From JAGQOZ01 sp041399205 (GTDB taxonomy: Bacteria > Planctomycetota > Planctomycetia > Pirellulales > Pirellulaceae), in the NCBI GenBank assembly GCA_041399205.1, contig JAWKTK010000011.1, forward strand, positions 62,001 to 126,000: a DNA stretch of 64,000 bases, given 5' to 3'. The position numbers were made by a program, and so were the translations under genes. Each line of letters begins with the position of its first letter. Within the stretch, counting starts at the first letter, position 1. Positions 53,320-63,766 of the stretch are shown piece by piece. The notes beneath the pieces are model-generated. The model ran no database searches and was not told the DNA's origin. It saw nothing but the letters and a program-made list of their open reading frames with translations.

Positions 53320-56220
53320 TCAATCCAAATAAATAAATTCGTTCAAATTCAACGCCATCAAGCAAAACGTTTTTAGGGCAGCGTCGGGTGTTACGCCGTC
53401 TTCGTCTTGCAGGCGTTTGATCAGTTGTACGCCTTCGTTCACTTCTTCGTCCGCAGGTGCTCGTTGCGAAACCAATCGCAACGCCATGGCCACTTGGCTT
53501 TTCAATTCCGGTCCCGCTTCCCGAATCAAACGGTCTGCCAAAACCGACGCCTGATCGTTGATAAACTTGCCGTTCAGCATCGTCAGCGCTTGAGTAGGCT
53601 GTGTGGTTTCAAAGCGAACCGGACATGTTTGATCGGTTTCTGCAAAATCAAAGTTAATGATTTCCGGCACTAACAAAGATCGTTTGACAAAGACGTAAAT
53701 GCTGCGGCGAGCTTGCTGTTCGGGCGAAGACTTGCCCCAGCCTTGACCCGGCCGAGACTGTCCGGCCAGCACTTCCGGCGGTATGTCGGGATAGACGCTG
53801 GGTCCATGCATTTGCGTGTTCAAGCGTCCGTTCACCGCCAGGATCGAATCGCGAACCTCTTCTGCCGACAACCGCCGCATGTTTTGTCGCCAGAACCATT
53901 GATTCATGACATCTTTTTGTAAGGCCACTTCGTTGGCGCGAGAAGACATTTGATAGGTGCTGCTGTTCATGATCAAACGAATCATCGATTTGATGCGCCA
54001 TTGGTGATCGTTCGCAAATTGCACTGCCAGCCAGTTCAGCAAATCCGGGTGCGAAGGTGGCACGCCAAGAATGCCAAAGTTGTTGGACGATTCCACAATG
54101 CCTCGGCCGAATAAATGTTGCCACAGCCGATTCACCATCACTCGCGAAGTCTGCATGTTTTCGGGCGAAGCAATCCACTTGGCCAACACCATGCGGCGAC
54201 CGGTGGTTCGCGCATCGTCGGGCATGGTTGGCATTTCCGGCGCCGGATCACCAAACAGTTCAGGAAACCGAGGCTCGACCTTATCGCCGGGCGCCTGCGG
54301 GCTTCCTCGAGTCAGCACGAACGTTTCCGGCGGTGCGGAACCGTACTCCGTGACGCACAAGGCTTGCTCCACGGCCACTCGATCCTTCTTCAACCGTTCC
54401 GCTCGCTCCAACAGTCCTTTGTATTCCTGAACGGTTTCTTCGCCCAGCAATTCCGCACCGTTTTCTGCAATCAGTTTCCGCACGTCCATGTCGGGCTCGC
54501 TTTGATTCGCGTCGGAATTGCTGGCGGAAAGGGAACGAGTGAATCCTTCGCCCGACCATGTTACGCTGAGTCCCTTGCCAAACTGCTTCTGGAAGTATTC
54601 CAAGCGGACGGGGACCGATCCTGCTTCCAATTCCACGGTAGCCGTTTTGGGCGAACCGGTTCCGTGAATTCCGTCGTGTTCCAGAACCGTTTTGCCATTG
54701 ATCAAAAGCCGAGTTCCATCGTCGGAATCGAGCGTAAAGTGATAGGTACCTTGGTTTGGAACGACCAGCGAACCTTCGAACACAAAGCCAAAAAAGTCAG
54801 GCCGAGTGGCCGGATCGAGATCGAATTTTCCGGATGGTAGTTCCCCTTCATCTTCGTGCTTGATTTCGTCAAACACCGGCAGCTTGTCCCAGGTATCTCG
54901 ATAAAAGCGAAACCTCAAATCTCGAATGTCCTGTACGTTCGCTGCGTCGGCGCCTTCGTTCTGGGCGGCTGCGGCAAATTTTCCTTCCAGTCGAGCGATG
55001 GCGGTTTGCACGTCGTCAATTTTCTTCTGACGTTCGGCGACCGCGTTTTCATATTTTTCCTGGCTGTTCTCTTCTGGAAAAATGGGCCGCAAAATCCGAT
55101 CGCCACCGTTGGCCATCGGCGTGATGTTGTGGAAGAACGAAACCATGCTGTAATAATCGGCCTGCGTGATCGGATCAATTTTATGGTCGTGGCAACGAGC
55201 ACAATTGACGGTCAGGCCCAGAAAGACTTGGCCCGTGGTGGTCACAATGTCATCCAGCGTGTCGAACTTGGCCAGCAAAGGATCGGCAGGTTCGTCATCC
55301 CAGAGCCCCAGTCGATAGAAACCGGTGGCGATAATCGCATCGGCCGACGGATTGGGAAGTTCGTCTCCAGCCAATTGTTCGATAATGAATTGATCGTATG
55401 GTTTGTCTTGATTGAAGCTACGAATCACATAGTCGCGATACCGCCACGCTTCTGGTTTGTTACCATCGCGTTCAAAGCTGTTAGTTTCCGCAAATCGAAC
55501 TAGGTCCAACCAGTGCCGGCCCCAACGTTCGCCAAAGTGTTCTGAATCTAATAAGCGATCTACCAAACGAGCAAACTTATTGGGATCGTTGTCCGCGGCG
55601 TACTGCGCAACTTCGTCAGGAGTGGGAGGCAAGCCTGTCAGGTCATAATACGCTCGCCGAATCAGCTCCGTGTCGACTGCCCGAGGATTGGGTGACAGGC
55701 CTTTCTTTTCAAGACCGGCTAAGATGAATTGGTCAATCGGATTCTTTGCCCAAGCATTGTTTTCCGTGGCTGGCGGTTCGTGGGCGACAGGTGGTTCGAA
55801 CGCCCAGTGTTTGCTCCAATTCGCGCCATCATCAATCCATTTGCGAATCAGCTGGACTTGTGCTTCCGAAAGTGGCTTTCCTTCCGGCGGCATCCGTTCC
55901 GATTCGTCTTCAGCGGTAATGCGGCGAACCAATTCGCTGGCGTCGGCATCACCGGGAACGATCCCCAGTTCGCCCGAATCCAATTCGCCAAACGCCGAAT
56001 CCTTTTCCGTCAGACGCAATCCACCTTCCGCGTCATCGGGACCGTGACAGGCAACACAATTCTTGGCAAAGATCGGCTGGATGTCACGAGCGAAATCGAC
56101 TTCTTGGCTCGACACGCACGGACCATTCGCGATTATCAACGTGACGATTAGGCATGGCGCGACCAATCTGCTGCAAAGGATCGTTTTCAAAACGCGAGCT
56201 TTATTCATCAGTAAAACCAC
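53320..56220 (-). CDS. Exported PSCyt1-DUF1549-PA14-DUF1553 protein (pair 3)
   Basis: 966 residues from a GTG at 56220 (AAGGAAA upstream); an ATG at 56208 is the alternative. A signal segment is followed by PSCyt1 with haem motif CVACH (55-59) and the ligand-type ERMPPEGKPL. DUF1549 carries NPRAVDTELIRRAYYDLTGLPPTPDE and the second haem motif CARCHDHKIDP (~339). A PA14 domain (about 440-570: FFGFVFEGSLVVPNQGTYHFTLDSDDGTRLLINGKTV... GSVPVRLEYFQ) replaces the inserts of the paralogues and suggests binding to glycans. DUF1553 ends the protein (SRVMVNRLWQHLFGRGIVESSNNFG, TQPTQALTMLNGKF). It is upstream of its DUF1501 partner. The frame is intact. Confidence 0.92.
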   Translation of the reverse strand: MVLLMNKARVLKTILCSRLVAPCLIVTLIIANGPCVSSQEVDFARDIQPIFAKNCVACHGPDDAEGGLRLTEKDSAFGELDSGELGIVPGDADASELVRRITAEDESERMPPEGKPLSEAQVQLIRKWIDDGANWSKHWAFEPPVAHEPPATENNAWAKNPIDQFILAGLEKKGLSPNPRAVDTELIRRAYYDLTGLPPTPDEVAQYAADNDPNKFARLVDRLLDSEHFGERWGRHWLDLVRFAETNSFERDGNKPEAWRYRDYVIRSFNQDKPYDQFIIEQLAGDELPNPSADAIIATGFYRLGLWDDEPADPLLAKFDTLDDIVTTTGQVFLGLTVNCARCHDHKIDPITQADYYSMVSFFHNITPMANGGDRILRPIFPEENSQEKYENAVAERQKKIDDVQTAIARLEGKFAAAAQNEGADAANVQDIRDLRFRFYRDTWDKLPVFDEIKHEDEGELPSGKFDLDPATRPDFFGFVFEGSLVVPNQGTYHFTLDSDDGTRLLINGKTVLEHDGIHGTGSPKTATVELEAGSVPVRLEYFQKQFGKGLSVTWSGEGFTRSLSASNSDANQSEPDMDVRKLIAENGAELLGEETVQEYKGLLERAERLKKDRVAVEQALCVTEYGSAPPETFVLTRGSPQAPGDKVEPRFPELFGDPAPEMPTMPDDARTTGRRMVLAKWIASPENMQTSRVMVNRLWQHLFGRGIVESSNNFGILGVPPSHPDLLNWLAVQFANDHQWRIKSMIRLIMNSSTYQMSSRANEVALQKDVMNQWFWRQNMRRLSAEEVRDSILAVNGRLNTQMHGPSVYPDIPPEVLAGQSRPGQGWGKSSPEQQARRSIYVFVKRSLLVPEIINFDFAETDQTCPVRFETTQPTQALTMLNGKFINDQASVLADRLIREAGPELKSQVAMALRLVSQRAPADEEVNEGVQLIKRLQDEDGVTPDAALKTFCLMALNLNEFIYLD

Positions 56221-56469
56221 GAAACCATTTCCTTGGCGGATTTGAAAGGCAAGATCGCCGAACGAGGCGACCGTGGGTTGGCGGGAACGCGAATTGATCG
56301 GGCCAAACCGAACGATTCACGACTGCCATATTCTACCAGCCCATCCAGAAATTCCCAACCTTGTTGACCGAACGCGATTTGTCGCACGCCGGACTACCAT
56401 TGCGGAATGGTTCGCGACAAAGCGGGGTAAAACACCGGAAATTTGGCCAAACTGGCGTCGGTCAAGATA

Positions 56470-58071
56470 TTAATTTCGCGAGTTCGAACTAGATTGTGCT
56501 AAATAGCGCATCACGCTCAACACCACGTCTTCTCGCCAAGGTTTGGCAACCACCTGGACTCCCACTGGCAGATGAGAACTGGTTCGAGCGGCACGTTCCG
56601 TCTTTTTGACAACGACGTCCCACCGACCGCGTTTGGCAATTTGCGGTTCCGCTTGCGGACCGTCATGCTGTTCCGTGGCTGGCGAACGAACCATCGCCAC
56701 ACTGCCCGCCGGGAAGCCGATCAAGTTAAACACAAACGAATAGATGGCCGCCAATACCAAATCGACCGAATCACCATGCGGAAACGCCGGGACCGCATGC
56801 ACCGGACAGATCAACGCGTCCAACTTCATTCGCTGCCAAAGCTGCCGCACTTCGCTTGCACATTCTTCGCGTTGAAAATTGAGCCGCCAAAATTCCGAGG
56901 CGTTGATCGCACCCGTCGCTTGCAGCAAGAACGCTAAATTCGGCTGGCCCATCATCCGTAGCGCCGCGCTAATACCGGGCCGCACGAAAGATGGAATGCG
57001 ACCGATTCGCAACAAATGTCGAATCCGCTGGTCGGCCGGGTCGCGTCCCAACAATTGCCGCAAATCACGACCTCCATCGGCGCTCATCAAACCCAAATAC
57101 GTTTGCACCATAGTGCGAACTTTTGGCATGGCGAATTCGACTATTTCCGCGCCCACTTGTTGTAATGCGTTGGCAGCGTTTTCGACGGCCAGCTGGACAG
57201 GCGAACTAACCGGGAACAGATCGTCTTGACGCCAAATGCCGATTCGTAACCGACTGACATCGATATTGCGAGAATCTGGAAACGGCGCGGGAATCTGGTC
57301 GGGCGCGGATGCGGTGGCCAATACTTCGCACATGGTCTGCAGATCATCTACGCAGCGAGCCAGCGGTCCGGGCTGAAATTCCATGCCCGTCATGCCTCGT
57401 AAATTGGCCACGCTGTCAGTACGAGTAAACCGGCGGTTGGTCGGTTTCAAACCGTGGATGCCACAAAAATGCGCCGGCACTCGGATACTTCCGCCCAGAT
57501 CACTTCCCAGCCCCAGCAGTGAACCGAAAGCGGCAATCAACGCCGCTTCGCCACCGGTGCTGCCGCCACATGTTCTTTGCAGATCCCACGGATTGTTGGT
57601 GCGACCGTACAACGGGTTGTCGGTTTCGTGAAAGAACATCAACTGCGAAACGTTGGTCTTAGCCAAGACAATGGCGCCGGCATTTCGCAATGCAGTGACC
57701 AGCGGCCCATCCGTGGCGGCCCGTTCGGTTGCTCGCGACACCAAGCCCATGGTGGCTGGCGTTCCGTGGACGGCAAACGCTTCTTTGATGGTGACCGGCA
57801 CGCCCAGCAGAGGCAAGTGTTGTGATTCGATTTGTCCGCTGCGAACTTGATTGTCCAACTGCTGCGCTTGTTGCCTGGCGGATTCGAAACAGTCGACCGT
57901 GATGGCGTTGATCGCCGGCTGGACTTCTCGAATTCGCCGCATGTACACATCGACGATTTCAGCGGCCGACAGCGACCCTTGAACGATTTGCTGTCGAATC
58001 TGATCCGCCGACAGTGTCAGAATGCTGCGGTCGGCGTGGTTCGAAATATCCGTCAAGGATGGACTGGCCAT
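56470..58071 (-). CDS. Amidase signature-family enzyme
   Basis: 533 residues. The catalytic triad of the family is visible: Lys96 in GVPVTIKEAFAV, cis-Ser171 in CGGSTGGEAALIA, and nucleophile Ser195 in GLGSDLGGSIRVPAHFCGIHGLKPT. The C-terminal part (DALICPVHAVPAFPHGDSVDLVLAAIYSFVFNLIGFPAGSVAMVR, HLPVGVQVVAKPWRED) fits the fatty-acid amide hydrolase-like branch rather than GatA, and no gatB or gatC is nearby. It hydrolyses a carboxamide; the substrate is unknown. No signal peptide is seen, so it should be cytoplasmic. It lies about 50 bases after the foldase gene on the same strand and may be cotranscribed. Confidence 0.9.
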   Translation of the reverse strand: MASPSLTDISNHADRSILTLSADQIRQQIVQGSLSAAEIVDVYMRRIREVQPAINAITVDCFESARQQAQQLDNQVRSGQIESQHLPLLGVPVTIKEAFAVHGTPATMGLVSRATERAATDGPLVTALRNAGAIVLAKTNVSQLMFFHETDNPLYGRTNNPWDLQRTCGGSTGGEAALIAAFGSLLGLGSDLGGSIRVPAHFCGIHGLKPTNRRFTRTDSVANLRGMTGMEFQPGPLARCVDDLQTMCEVLATASAPDQIPAPFPDSRNIDVSRLRIGIWRQDDLFPVSSPVQLAVENAANALQQVGAEIVEFAMPKVRTMVQTYLGLMSADGGRDLRQLLGRDPADQRIRHLLRIGRIPSFVRPGISAALRMMGQPNLAFLLQATGAINASEFWRLNFQREECASEVRQLWQRMKLDALICPVHAVPAFPHGDSVDLVLAAIYSFVFNLIGFPAGSVAMVRSPATEQHDGPQAEPQIAKRGRWDVVVKKTERAARTSSHLPVGVQVVAKPWREDVVLSVMRYLAQSSSNSRN

Positions 58072-58124
58072 ACGAATTACTTCGAACGGAGTTGCTGGTT
58101 CGTTTGTATTCCTGGGACAAGGCC

Positions 58125-60551
58125 TTAGTTATCGGCCGCTCGTTCCCAAGTCAGGCCCATTTCTCCCTGAACTTCATTGGTCCACCAATATTGGAAGCGA
58201 CGTTGTAAATCCTGAATCCCAATGATGGTCACTTCTGGCGGCAGGCCAAATTCCAAGAACGTCTGCCGTAGCTTGTCGGGATCGGTTTCTTCTTGAGTCA
58301 CTTGAACCAGATAAACAACTGTTTCTGGATTATTCACGGCCGTGCCGATTTGCTGATCGGACAACGCAAACACGGACGCCATGAAATCGTTGCCGGCGTA
58401 CTCCACGCCCGGAACTTGGCTGATTTGTGGTTGCATACCGTAAGCCATGCCGCCACTATTCATCCAGCTGAACAATCCAGAGTCGACAACGGTCTTGTTG
58501 GGCGTATCCGCAAAGTATTCGGACAGCGTTTTCCCTGAGGCCTTGACCTTATTTCCTGCCTCTTCTGCTGCCTTTTGGGCCAGCTCCAACGCCTTTTGCT
58601 GTTTGGCGACCTTTACGACTTCTTCTCGGCACTGTTCCAGTGTGGGCACATAGCCGTCTGCACTGTCCGTTTTCCAGTACAAGAATTCTGTGTCGGCATC
58701 CATTCCTTTGATTTCACCGGCGTGATAGTTTCGCAGGCCGGGTTCAAAGATGGCTTGAGCAAAAAAGACGCCGTCGGTGGTAAACGCTCGAGCAATCTCG
58801 TATTTGGCCGTCTTGGTTGTTCGGTCTACGTCCATCAGCTCTTGGGCGTCTACCAGGGGAACATTCCCGGCGGTCAGCGCATCACTGGCTGCCGCGATGG
58901 TGGCGAGTGATGGAGGTGTTGGTTGGTCTTTTTCGTCTTTGTCGGGCGAATTAGCCCACATCAAGTATTCGCCGAAATATTCCTTCATCTTGCCACTGGC
59001 TTCACGGCGAATTCGATCGACTTCGGTTCGAGCCAACGGTGAGGCGATGTCTCGGCGAATATCCTCTTCTACTTCGGACAGAGGTTTATAGCGAGGTGCC
59101 GAAACCACGGGTCCAGGCGCGTCGGGAAGATCGTCCAAGATGTTGGTGTCGTCTTCAGCCGAGTCTTGGTCTGGCGTTGCGGACGCTTCGGCATCTTGGT
59201 TGTCACTGGCGGCTGAGTCCGATTCGGTAGAATCCGTTTCGTTCGAAGTGTCCGCGTCATCGGTTTGAGTGTCTGAAGCGGCGTCTGCCGTCGAATCATC
59301 GGTTGTTTCGGTTGAATCGGCTTGATCTTGATCCGCGAGCTCGCTGGCGTCTGTTTCTGGTTGGACCGACTCCGTTGTTTCCTCTACTTGGTCTTCCAGC
59401 GTATCGCCGGCGTCATCGGCTGCGGCACTGTCGTCTTCCTGGAACGACGCGGGAAGCGTCGAAAAATCTTGAATCAAAGACGAATCCGATTCGCCCGGCG
59501 CGTCTGAAGCTTCTTCGGTATTTTCAGACGGCTGTGATTCCAATTCAGAATTCAAATCCGTTGTTTCGGATTCTTCCACGGTGGACGAAGCGTTGTCTTC
59601 AATTGAATCGTCAGCGGAATCATCGGTGTTGCCTTCCAGTGAATTAATCAAGTCATCTGAAGGCAGGGAAATTTCCAGGAATTGTTCTTTGTGGGTGTCG
59701 TAATAATCCTGCACCTGTTGTGGAGTGATGGCGGCCATTTGGCGTTCCAGTTCCGGTTGCAGATCGACTTTGATGTATTCGACAGCGACTTTGGGTCGGC
59801 GGCGAAAACCGGGTTCGGCAAAGCCATTACGTTGGAATTGATCTTTGCCTTTTTCGTACAATTCGCGAATTTCGCTGCTCGATGGTTCGCTCACCTGGGA
59901 AACATATTCGCTGGCCGCGAACGGCACCGCCGCAATCGCCACTCGACGATTGAGTCGTTGGTAATAGTCCCATGCCTGCCCAGGTGTGGACGGCCAGATG
60001 CCGTTGACGAAGGTTCCACGTTGAATAACGGCCGTCAATTCCCAGCGCAAGGCATTTAGGAACTGTGTTTGTGAATAGCGACCGCTGGTTGCTTGTTTCA
60101 GAATGCCAGAAAACTGATCTCGAGTCACCACGCCGCTGCAGAACGTGTCCAGGTAATGCAGTGCATAGTCGTCTGTGACAAAGAAGCCTTGCTTTTCTGC
60201 TTCGTTAACCAAGACTTCCGTTTCCACCAATGAAACATCCGCGACACTTGTGGGAATGTCGTCAATCGATTGACTGAATTGACGAGGCGTGGCGCCACGA
60301 TCCACGGCCACTTGATGCAGGCCCAGCAGAAATTGGATCACCGCCGTACGATCCATTCGTTTGCGCTGGAGATCGGATTCACGAATGGTTTCGCCTTTCA
60401 TGCGAACCACGACATCGTTCGTGACTTCGGGCGCTTGCTGACCTGAATTCCCGACGATGCCACCAACCGTGAACACAATCATCAGGGCGACGCCGAACAC
60501 GGCGAGCAACACTTTTTGGTATTTACGAAAAAACGAAAGAGGATTCGACAT
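58125..60551 (-). CDS. SurA/PpiD-like membrane-anchored periplasmic foldase
   Basis: 808 residues from the ATG at 60551 (AGGTGA 7 bases upstream); an upstream start is possible but lacks a site. The N-terminus MSNPLSFFRKYQKVLLAVFGVALMIVFTVGGIVG is a single membrane anchor as in PpiD. A SurA-N-like helical region follows (DVVVRMKGETIRESDLQRKR... VLVNEAEKQGFFVTDDYALHYLDTF), then QVQDYYDTHKEQF typical before a parvulin domain. From about residue 295 to 485 there is a very acidic Asp/Glu/Ser/Thr-rich insertion. The C-terminal part resembles the later helical and rotamase-like region (LEQCREEVVKVAKQQKALELAQKAAEEA). It probably assists folding of exported proteins; prolyl isomerase activity is uncertain. 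Confidence 0.78.
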   Translation of the reverse strand: MSNPLSFFRKYQKVLLAVFGVALMIVFTVGGIVGNSGQQAPEVTNDVVVRMKGETIRESDLQRKRMDRTAVIQFLLGLHQVAVDRGATPRQFSQSIDDIPTSVADVSLVETEVLVNEAEKQGFFVTDDYALHYLDTFCSGVVTRDQFSGILKQATSGRYSQTQFLNALRWELTAVIQRGTFVNGIWPSTPGQAWDYYQRLNRRVAIAAVPFAASEYVSQVSEPSSSEIRELYEKGKDQFQRNGFAEPGFRRRPKVAVEYIKVDLQPELERQMAAITPQQVQDYYDTHKEQFLEISLPSDDLINSLEGNTDDSADDSIEDNASSTVEESETTDLNSELESQPSENTEEASDAPGESDSSLIQDFSTLPASFQEDDSAAADDAGDTLEDQVEETTESVQPETDASELADQDQADSTETTDDSTADAASDTQTDDADTSNETDSTESDSAASDNQDAEASATPDQDSAEDDTNILDDLPDAPGPVVSAPRYKPLSEVEEDIRRDIASPLARTEVDRIRREASGKMKEYFGEYLMWANSPDKDEKDQPTPPSLATIAAASDALTAGNVPLVDAQELMDVDRTTKTAKYEIARAFTTDGVFFAQAIFEPGLRNYHAGEIKGMDADTEFLYWKTDSADGYVPTLEQCREEVVKVAKQQKALELAQKAAEEAGNKVKASGKTLSEYFADTPNKTVVDSGLFSWMNSGGMAYGMQPQISQVPGVEYAGNDFMASVFALSDQQIGTAVNNPETVVYLVQVTQEETDPDKLRQTFLEFGLPPEVTIIGIQDLQRRFQYWWTNEVQGEMGLTWERAADN

Positions 60552-60974
60552 GTCTATTTCACCTGGTTTAGACCACTGGATTGTGGCATTGCGGTTCGTC
60601 ACATCTGCCGCCGGATGGCTCGCGCCATCTTGACAAGCGTTGCCGACACGCATTATTGATTTCGTTGGGCCAATTCAGCGTGGGCCGATTGTAGGGACCA
60701 TTGAGGTAAATTCAATCCCAAAACGGAGCTCCAAGACTGCGGATCCACTGGATTCGTGCCTTTGGGCCTTTCCCTACTGCCGAGCTGGATTATAGAGTTC
60801 CAGAGAAAAGGATTGAATGGATCGAAACAATTTTTGCGTCCAACGAACCGAACTCTTCGACTTTTCCAGGCACGTTGTTAATTCAACACGCATATTAGTG
60901 ACGACGCCCAAGTTAATTACCCGCTTTTACCAGAACACGCAGTTAGATTTTTACCCTTGAACGAGTCGTCTCAT
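60552..60974. other. 423-base divergent intergenic region
   Basis: This lies between the leftward foldase gene and rightward topA and should contain both promoters. It is AT-rich near 60880-60955 (GTTAATTCAACACGC, AGTTAATTACC), with no gene and no clear hairpin. Confidence 0.45.
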
Positions 60975-63682
60975 ATGGCAAAGAAATCCGAAGGTACCGG
61001 CAAGTCTTTGGTGATTGTGGAATCGCCAGCCAAAGCACGAACGATCTCGAAATTCCTTGGCAAGAACTATACCGTCGAAGCCAGTGTGGGGCATGTTCGA
61101 GACCTGCCCAGCGGCAGTAAACAGGTTCCCGAAGAATTCAAGAAAGAGAATTGGTCCTATTTGGGGGTTAATGTCGAGGATAAATTTACACCAATTTATA
61201 TTATACCGGACGACAAAAAGCAGCAGGTTACCAAGCTTCGCAAGGCGTTGAAGGAATCGGATTCCTTGTATCTGGCGACGGACGAAGACCGCGAAGGGGA
61301 GGCGATTAGCTGGCATTTGTCTGAAATTCTCAAGCCCAAAGTTCCGGTCAAGCGTTTGGTTTTCCACGAAATCACCAAACCAGCCATCGAAGCGGCGCTC
61401 GCGTCACCTCGTGATATTGACGAAGGCTTGGTCCGCGCCCAGGAAACGCGACGCATTCTGGATCGTCTGTACGGTTACGACGTTTCGCAATTGCTGTGGA
61501 AGAAGGTGGGTCGAGGGCTTTCGGCGGGTCGAGTGCAAAGTGTGGCGGTGCGATTGATTGTGCAGCGCGAACGGGAACGCATGGCCTTTGTGAGTTCGGA
61601 CTATTGGGATTTGATCGGCACGTTTGCCAAACAACAAGGCGCGCAGTTCGAAACGACATTGGTGTCCGTGGATGGTCGCCGGATTCCTCGAGCCAAAGAT
61701 TTTGATTCGGCAACCGGAAAACTGCTGAACGAAAACTTGTTGCTGCTGGATGAGACAGCGGCCAAAGAGTTGGCAGACAAACTCACCAGCGCCGAGTTTT
61801 CGGTCACCAATTTGGAAGTCAAACCGTTCACGGAAAAACCCAAAGCTCCGTTTACCACCAGTACGCTTCAACAAGAAGCCAACCGCAAATTGGGTTTCAC
61901 CGCCAAGCGAACCATGGCGGCGGCGCAAAGTTTGTATGAAAACGGTTTCATCACCTACATGCGAACCGATTCCACCACGTTGGCCGATGTCGCACTGAAG
62001 GCCGCGCGAAATTTGGTTCAATCGGAATACGGCCCGGATTACCTGTACGAATCGCCTCGAGTCTACGCTTCCAAGGTCAAGAACGCTCAGGAAGCTCACG
62101 AAGCGATTCGTCCCGCCGGAACGGAATTTCCCACGCCGATGGCGCTGAAGGATAAACTTCGCGAAGACCAGTTCAAACTTTATGATTTGATCTGGAAACG
62201 AACCATCGCCAGCCAAATGGCCGACGCCAAAAAACGTCGGATCACCATTTCGATCGAAGGCGCCGGCGCGCTGTTCCAAGTCAGCGGTACGACGATTGAT
62301 TTTGAAGGTTTTCTACGAGCGTACGTGGAAGGTTCTGACGATCCAGAAGCGGAATTGGCCGACAAGGAAACACTGCTTCCACCTGTGGAAAAGGGTGAAA
62401 AAGTCATTCCCAAAAAGATGGAAGCTAAGGGCCATTCTACCAAACCGCCGGCTCGTTTCAGCGAAGCGGCGCTCACGCAAGAATTAGAAAAACGAGGGAT
62501 CGGTCGGCCCAGTACCTATGCGTCGATTATCGAAACCATTCAGGATCGTCGCTACGTTTTCAAAAAGGGAAACGCCCTGGTTCCCAACTGGATTGCGTTT
62601 AGCGTGATTCGATTATTGGAAGAGCATTTTCCCAACTTGGTGGATTATGAATTCACCGCGCAGATGGAAGACTATTTGGATTCCATCAGTCGCCAAGAAG
62701 CGGAACACTTGAAGTATCTGAACGACTTCTATTTTGGTAACGGCAAGCCTGGTTTAAAGCCCAGTCTGAAGTCCAAGGAAGAAGAGATTGATCCGCGAGT
62801 GATGAGTCGCTTTCCCGTGGGTAATCCGCCGGCCGATTTGGAAGGCTTTAATGCGGACGAACCGATTGTGTTACGAGTGGGCAAGTGGGGACCGTTTTTA
62901 GAGCACGGCGAAAGGAAAGCGAGTCTGCCGGATGGAATGGCTCCGGACGAATTGACTCTGGAGAAGGCGATTGAACTGTTGACGCAAGCGGCGGTGGAAG
63001 ACGAACCATTGGGTGTCGATCCAGAAACGGGTAAGCCCGTTTACATCAAGGTCGGCCGCTTCGGACCGTACGTCCAGCTAGGACATCCGGACGACGAAGA
63101 GAAGCCCAAGAATGCGTCACTGCTAAAAGGCATGGTGGCCAACGAAATTGACTTGGAAACGGCACTCAAGCTCCTTTCGATTCCTCGTGATTTAGGTGTC
63201 TACCCAGAGAATAACGAGCCGATTGTGGCATACAACGGCCGTTTCGGTCCGTACATTAAATGTGACAAGGAAACACGATCGCTGGGTGCTATTTCTCCAC
63301 TGGACGTCACTCTGGAACAAGCGATCGAACTGCTGAAACAGCCGAAGACTCGAGGCCGAGGTGCGGCGAAGGAACCGCTGAAGGTTTTTGAACAAAAGTC
63401 TCCTGTGACAGAAGAAGAAGTCAAACTGTTGGACGGTCGTTATGGCCCGTACGTTACCGACGGCAGCACCAATGCGTCGTTGCCCAAAGACGCGAAGCCG
63501 GAAGAATTGACCTTTGAACAAGCTTTAAGTCTATTGGCGGAACGTGCCGCCAAAGCTCCGGCCAAGAAGAAAAAGAAAAAGGCAGCCAAAAAGAAAACGG
63601 CCAAGAAGACGACAGCGAAGAAGAAAACGGCCAAGAAGAAAAAACGGCCCAGAAAAAGACAACAACGAAGAAAAGCAGCTAG
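60975..63682 (+). CDS. topA: DNA topoisomerase I (3' end shifted by one base)
   Basis: The start is the ATG at 60975 (MAKKSEGTGKSLVIVESPAKARTISKFLG, the Toprim domain), with ATDEDREGEAISWHL as the acidic metal site. The central domain has HEITKPAIEAAL, RRILDRLYGYDVSQLLWKKVGRGLSAGRVQSVAVRLIV, and the active-site tyrosine in FITYMRTDST (Tyr328). The C-terminal part has four GRFGPYV-type repeats (GKWGPFLEHG, GRFGPYVQLG, GRFGPYIKCD, GRYGPYVTDG) instead of zinc fingers. A lysine-rich tail ends the protein. In that tail an A6 run at 63639-63644 probably should be A7: adding one A gives TAQKKTTTKKSS and a stop at 63682, whereas the sequence as given reads on to 63854. The enzyme relaxes negative supercoils. 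Confidence 0.93.
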
Positions 63683-63766
63683 GCGTGCGACTCTGACGAT
63701 TCCGCATTGGCAGGTCGTCTGTCCAATTGCCGAAGAAGATGACCGCCCGGGAAAACTGTTGTCCTA

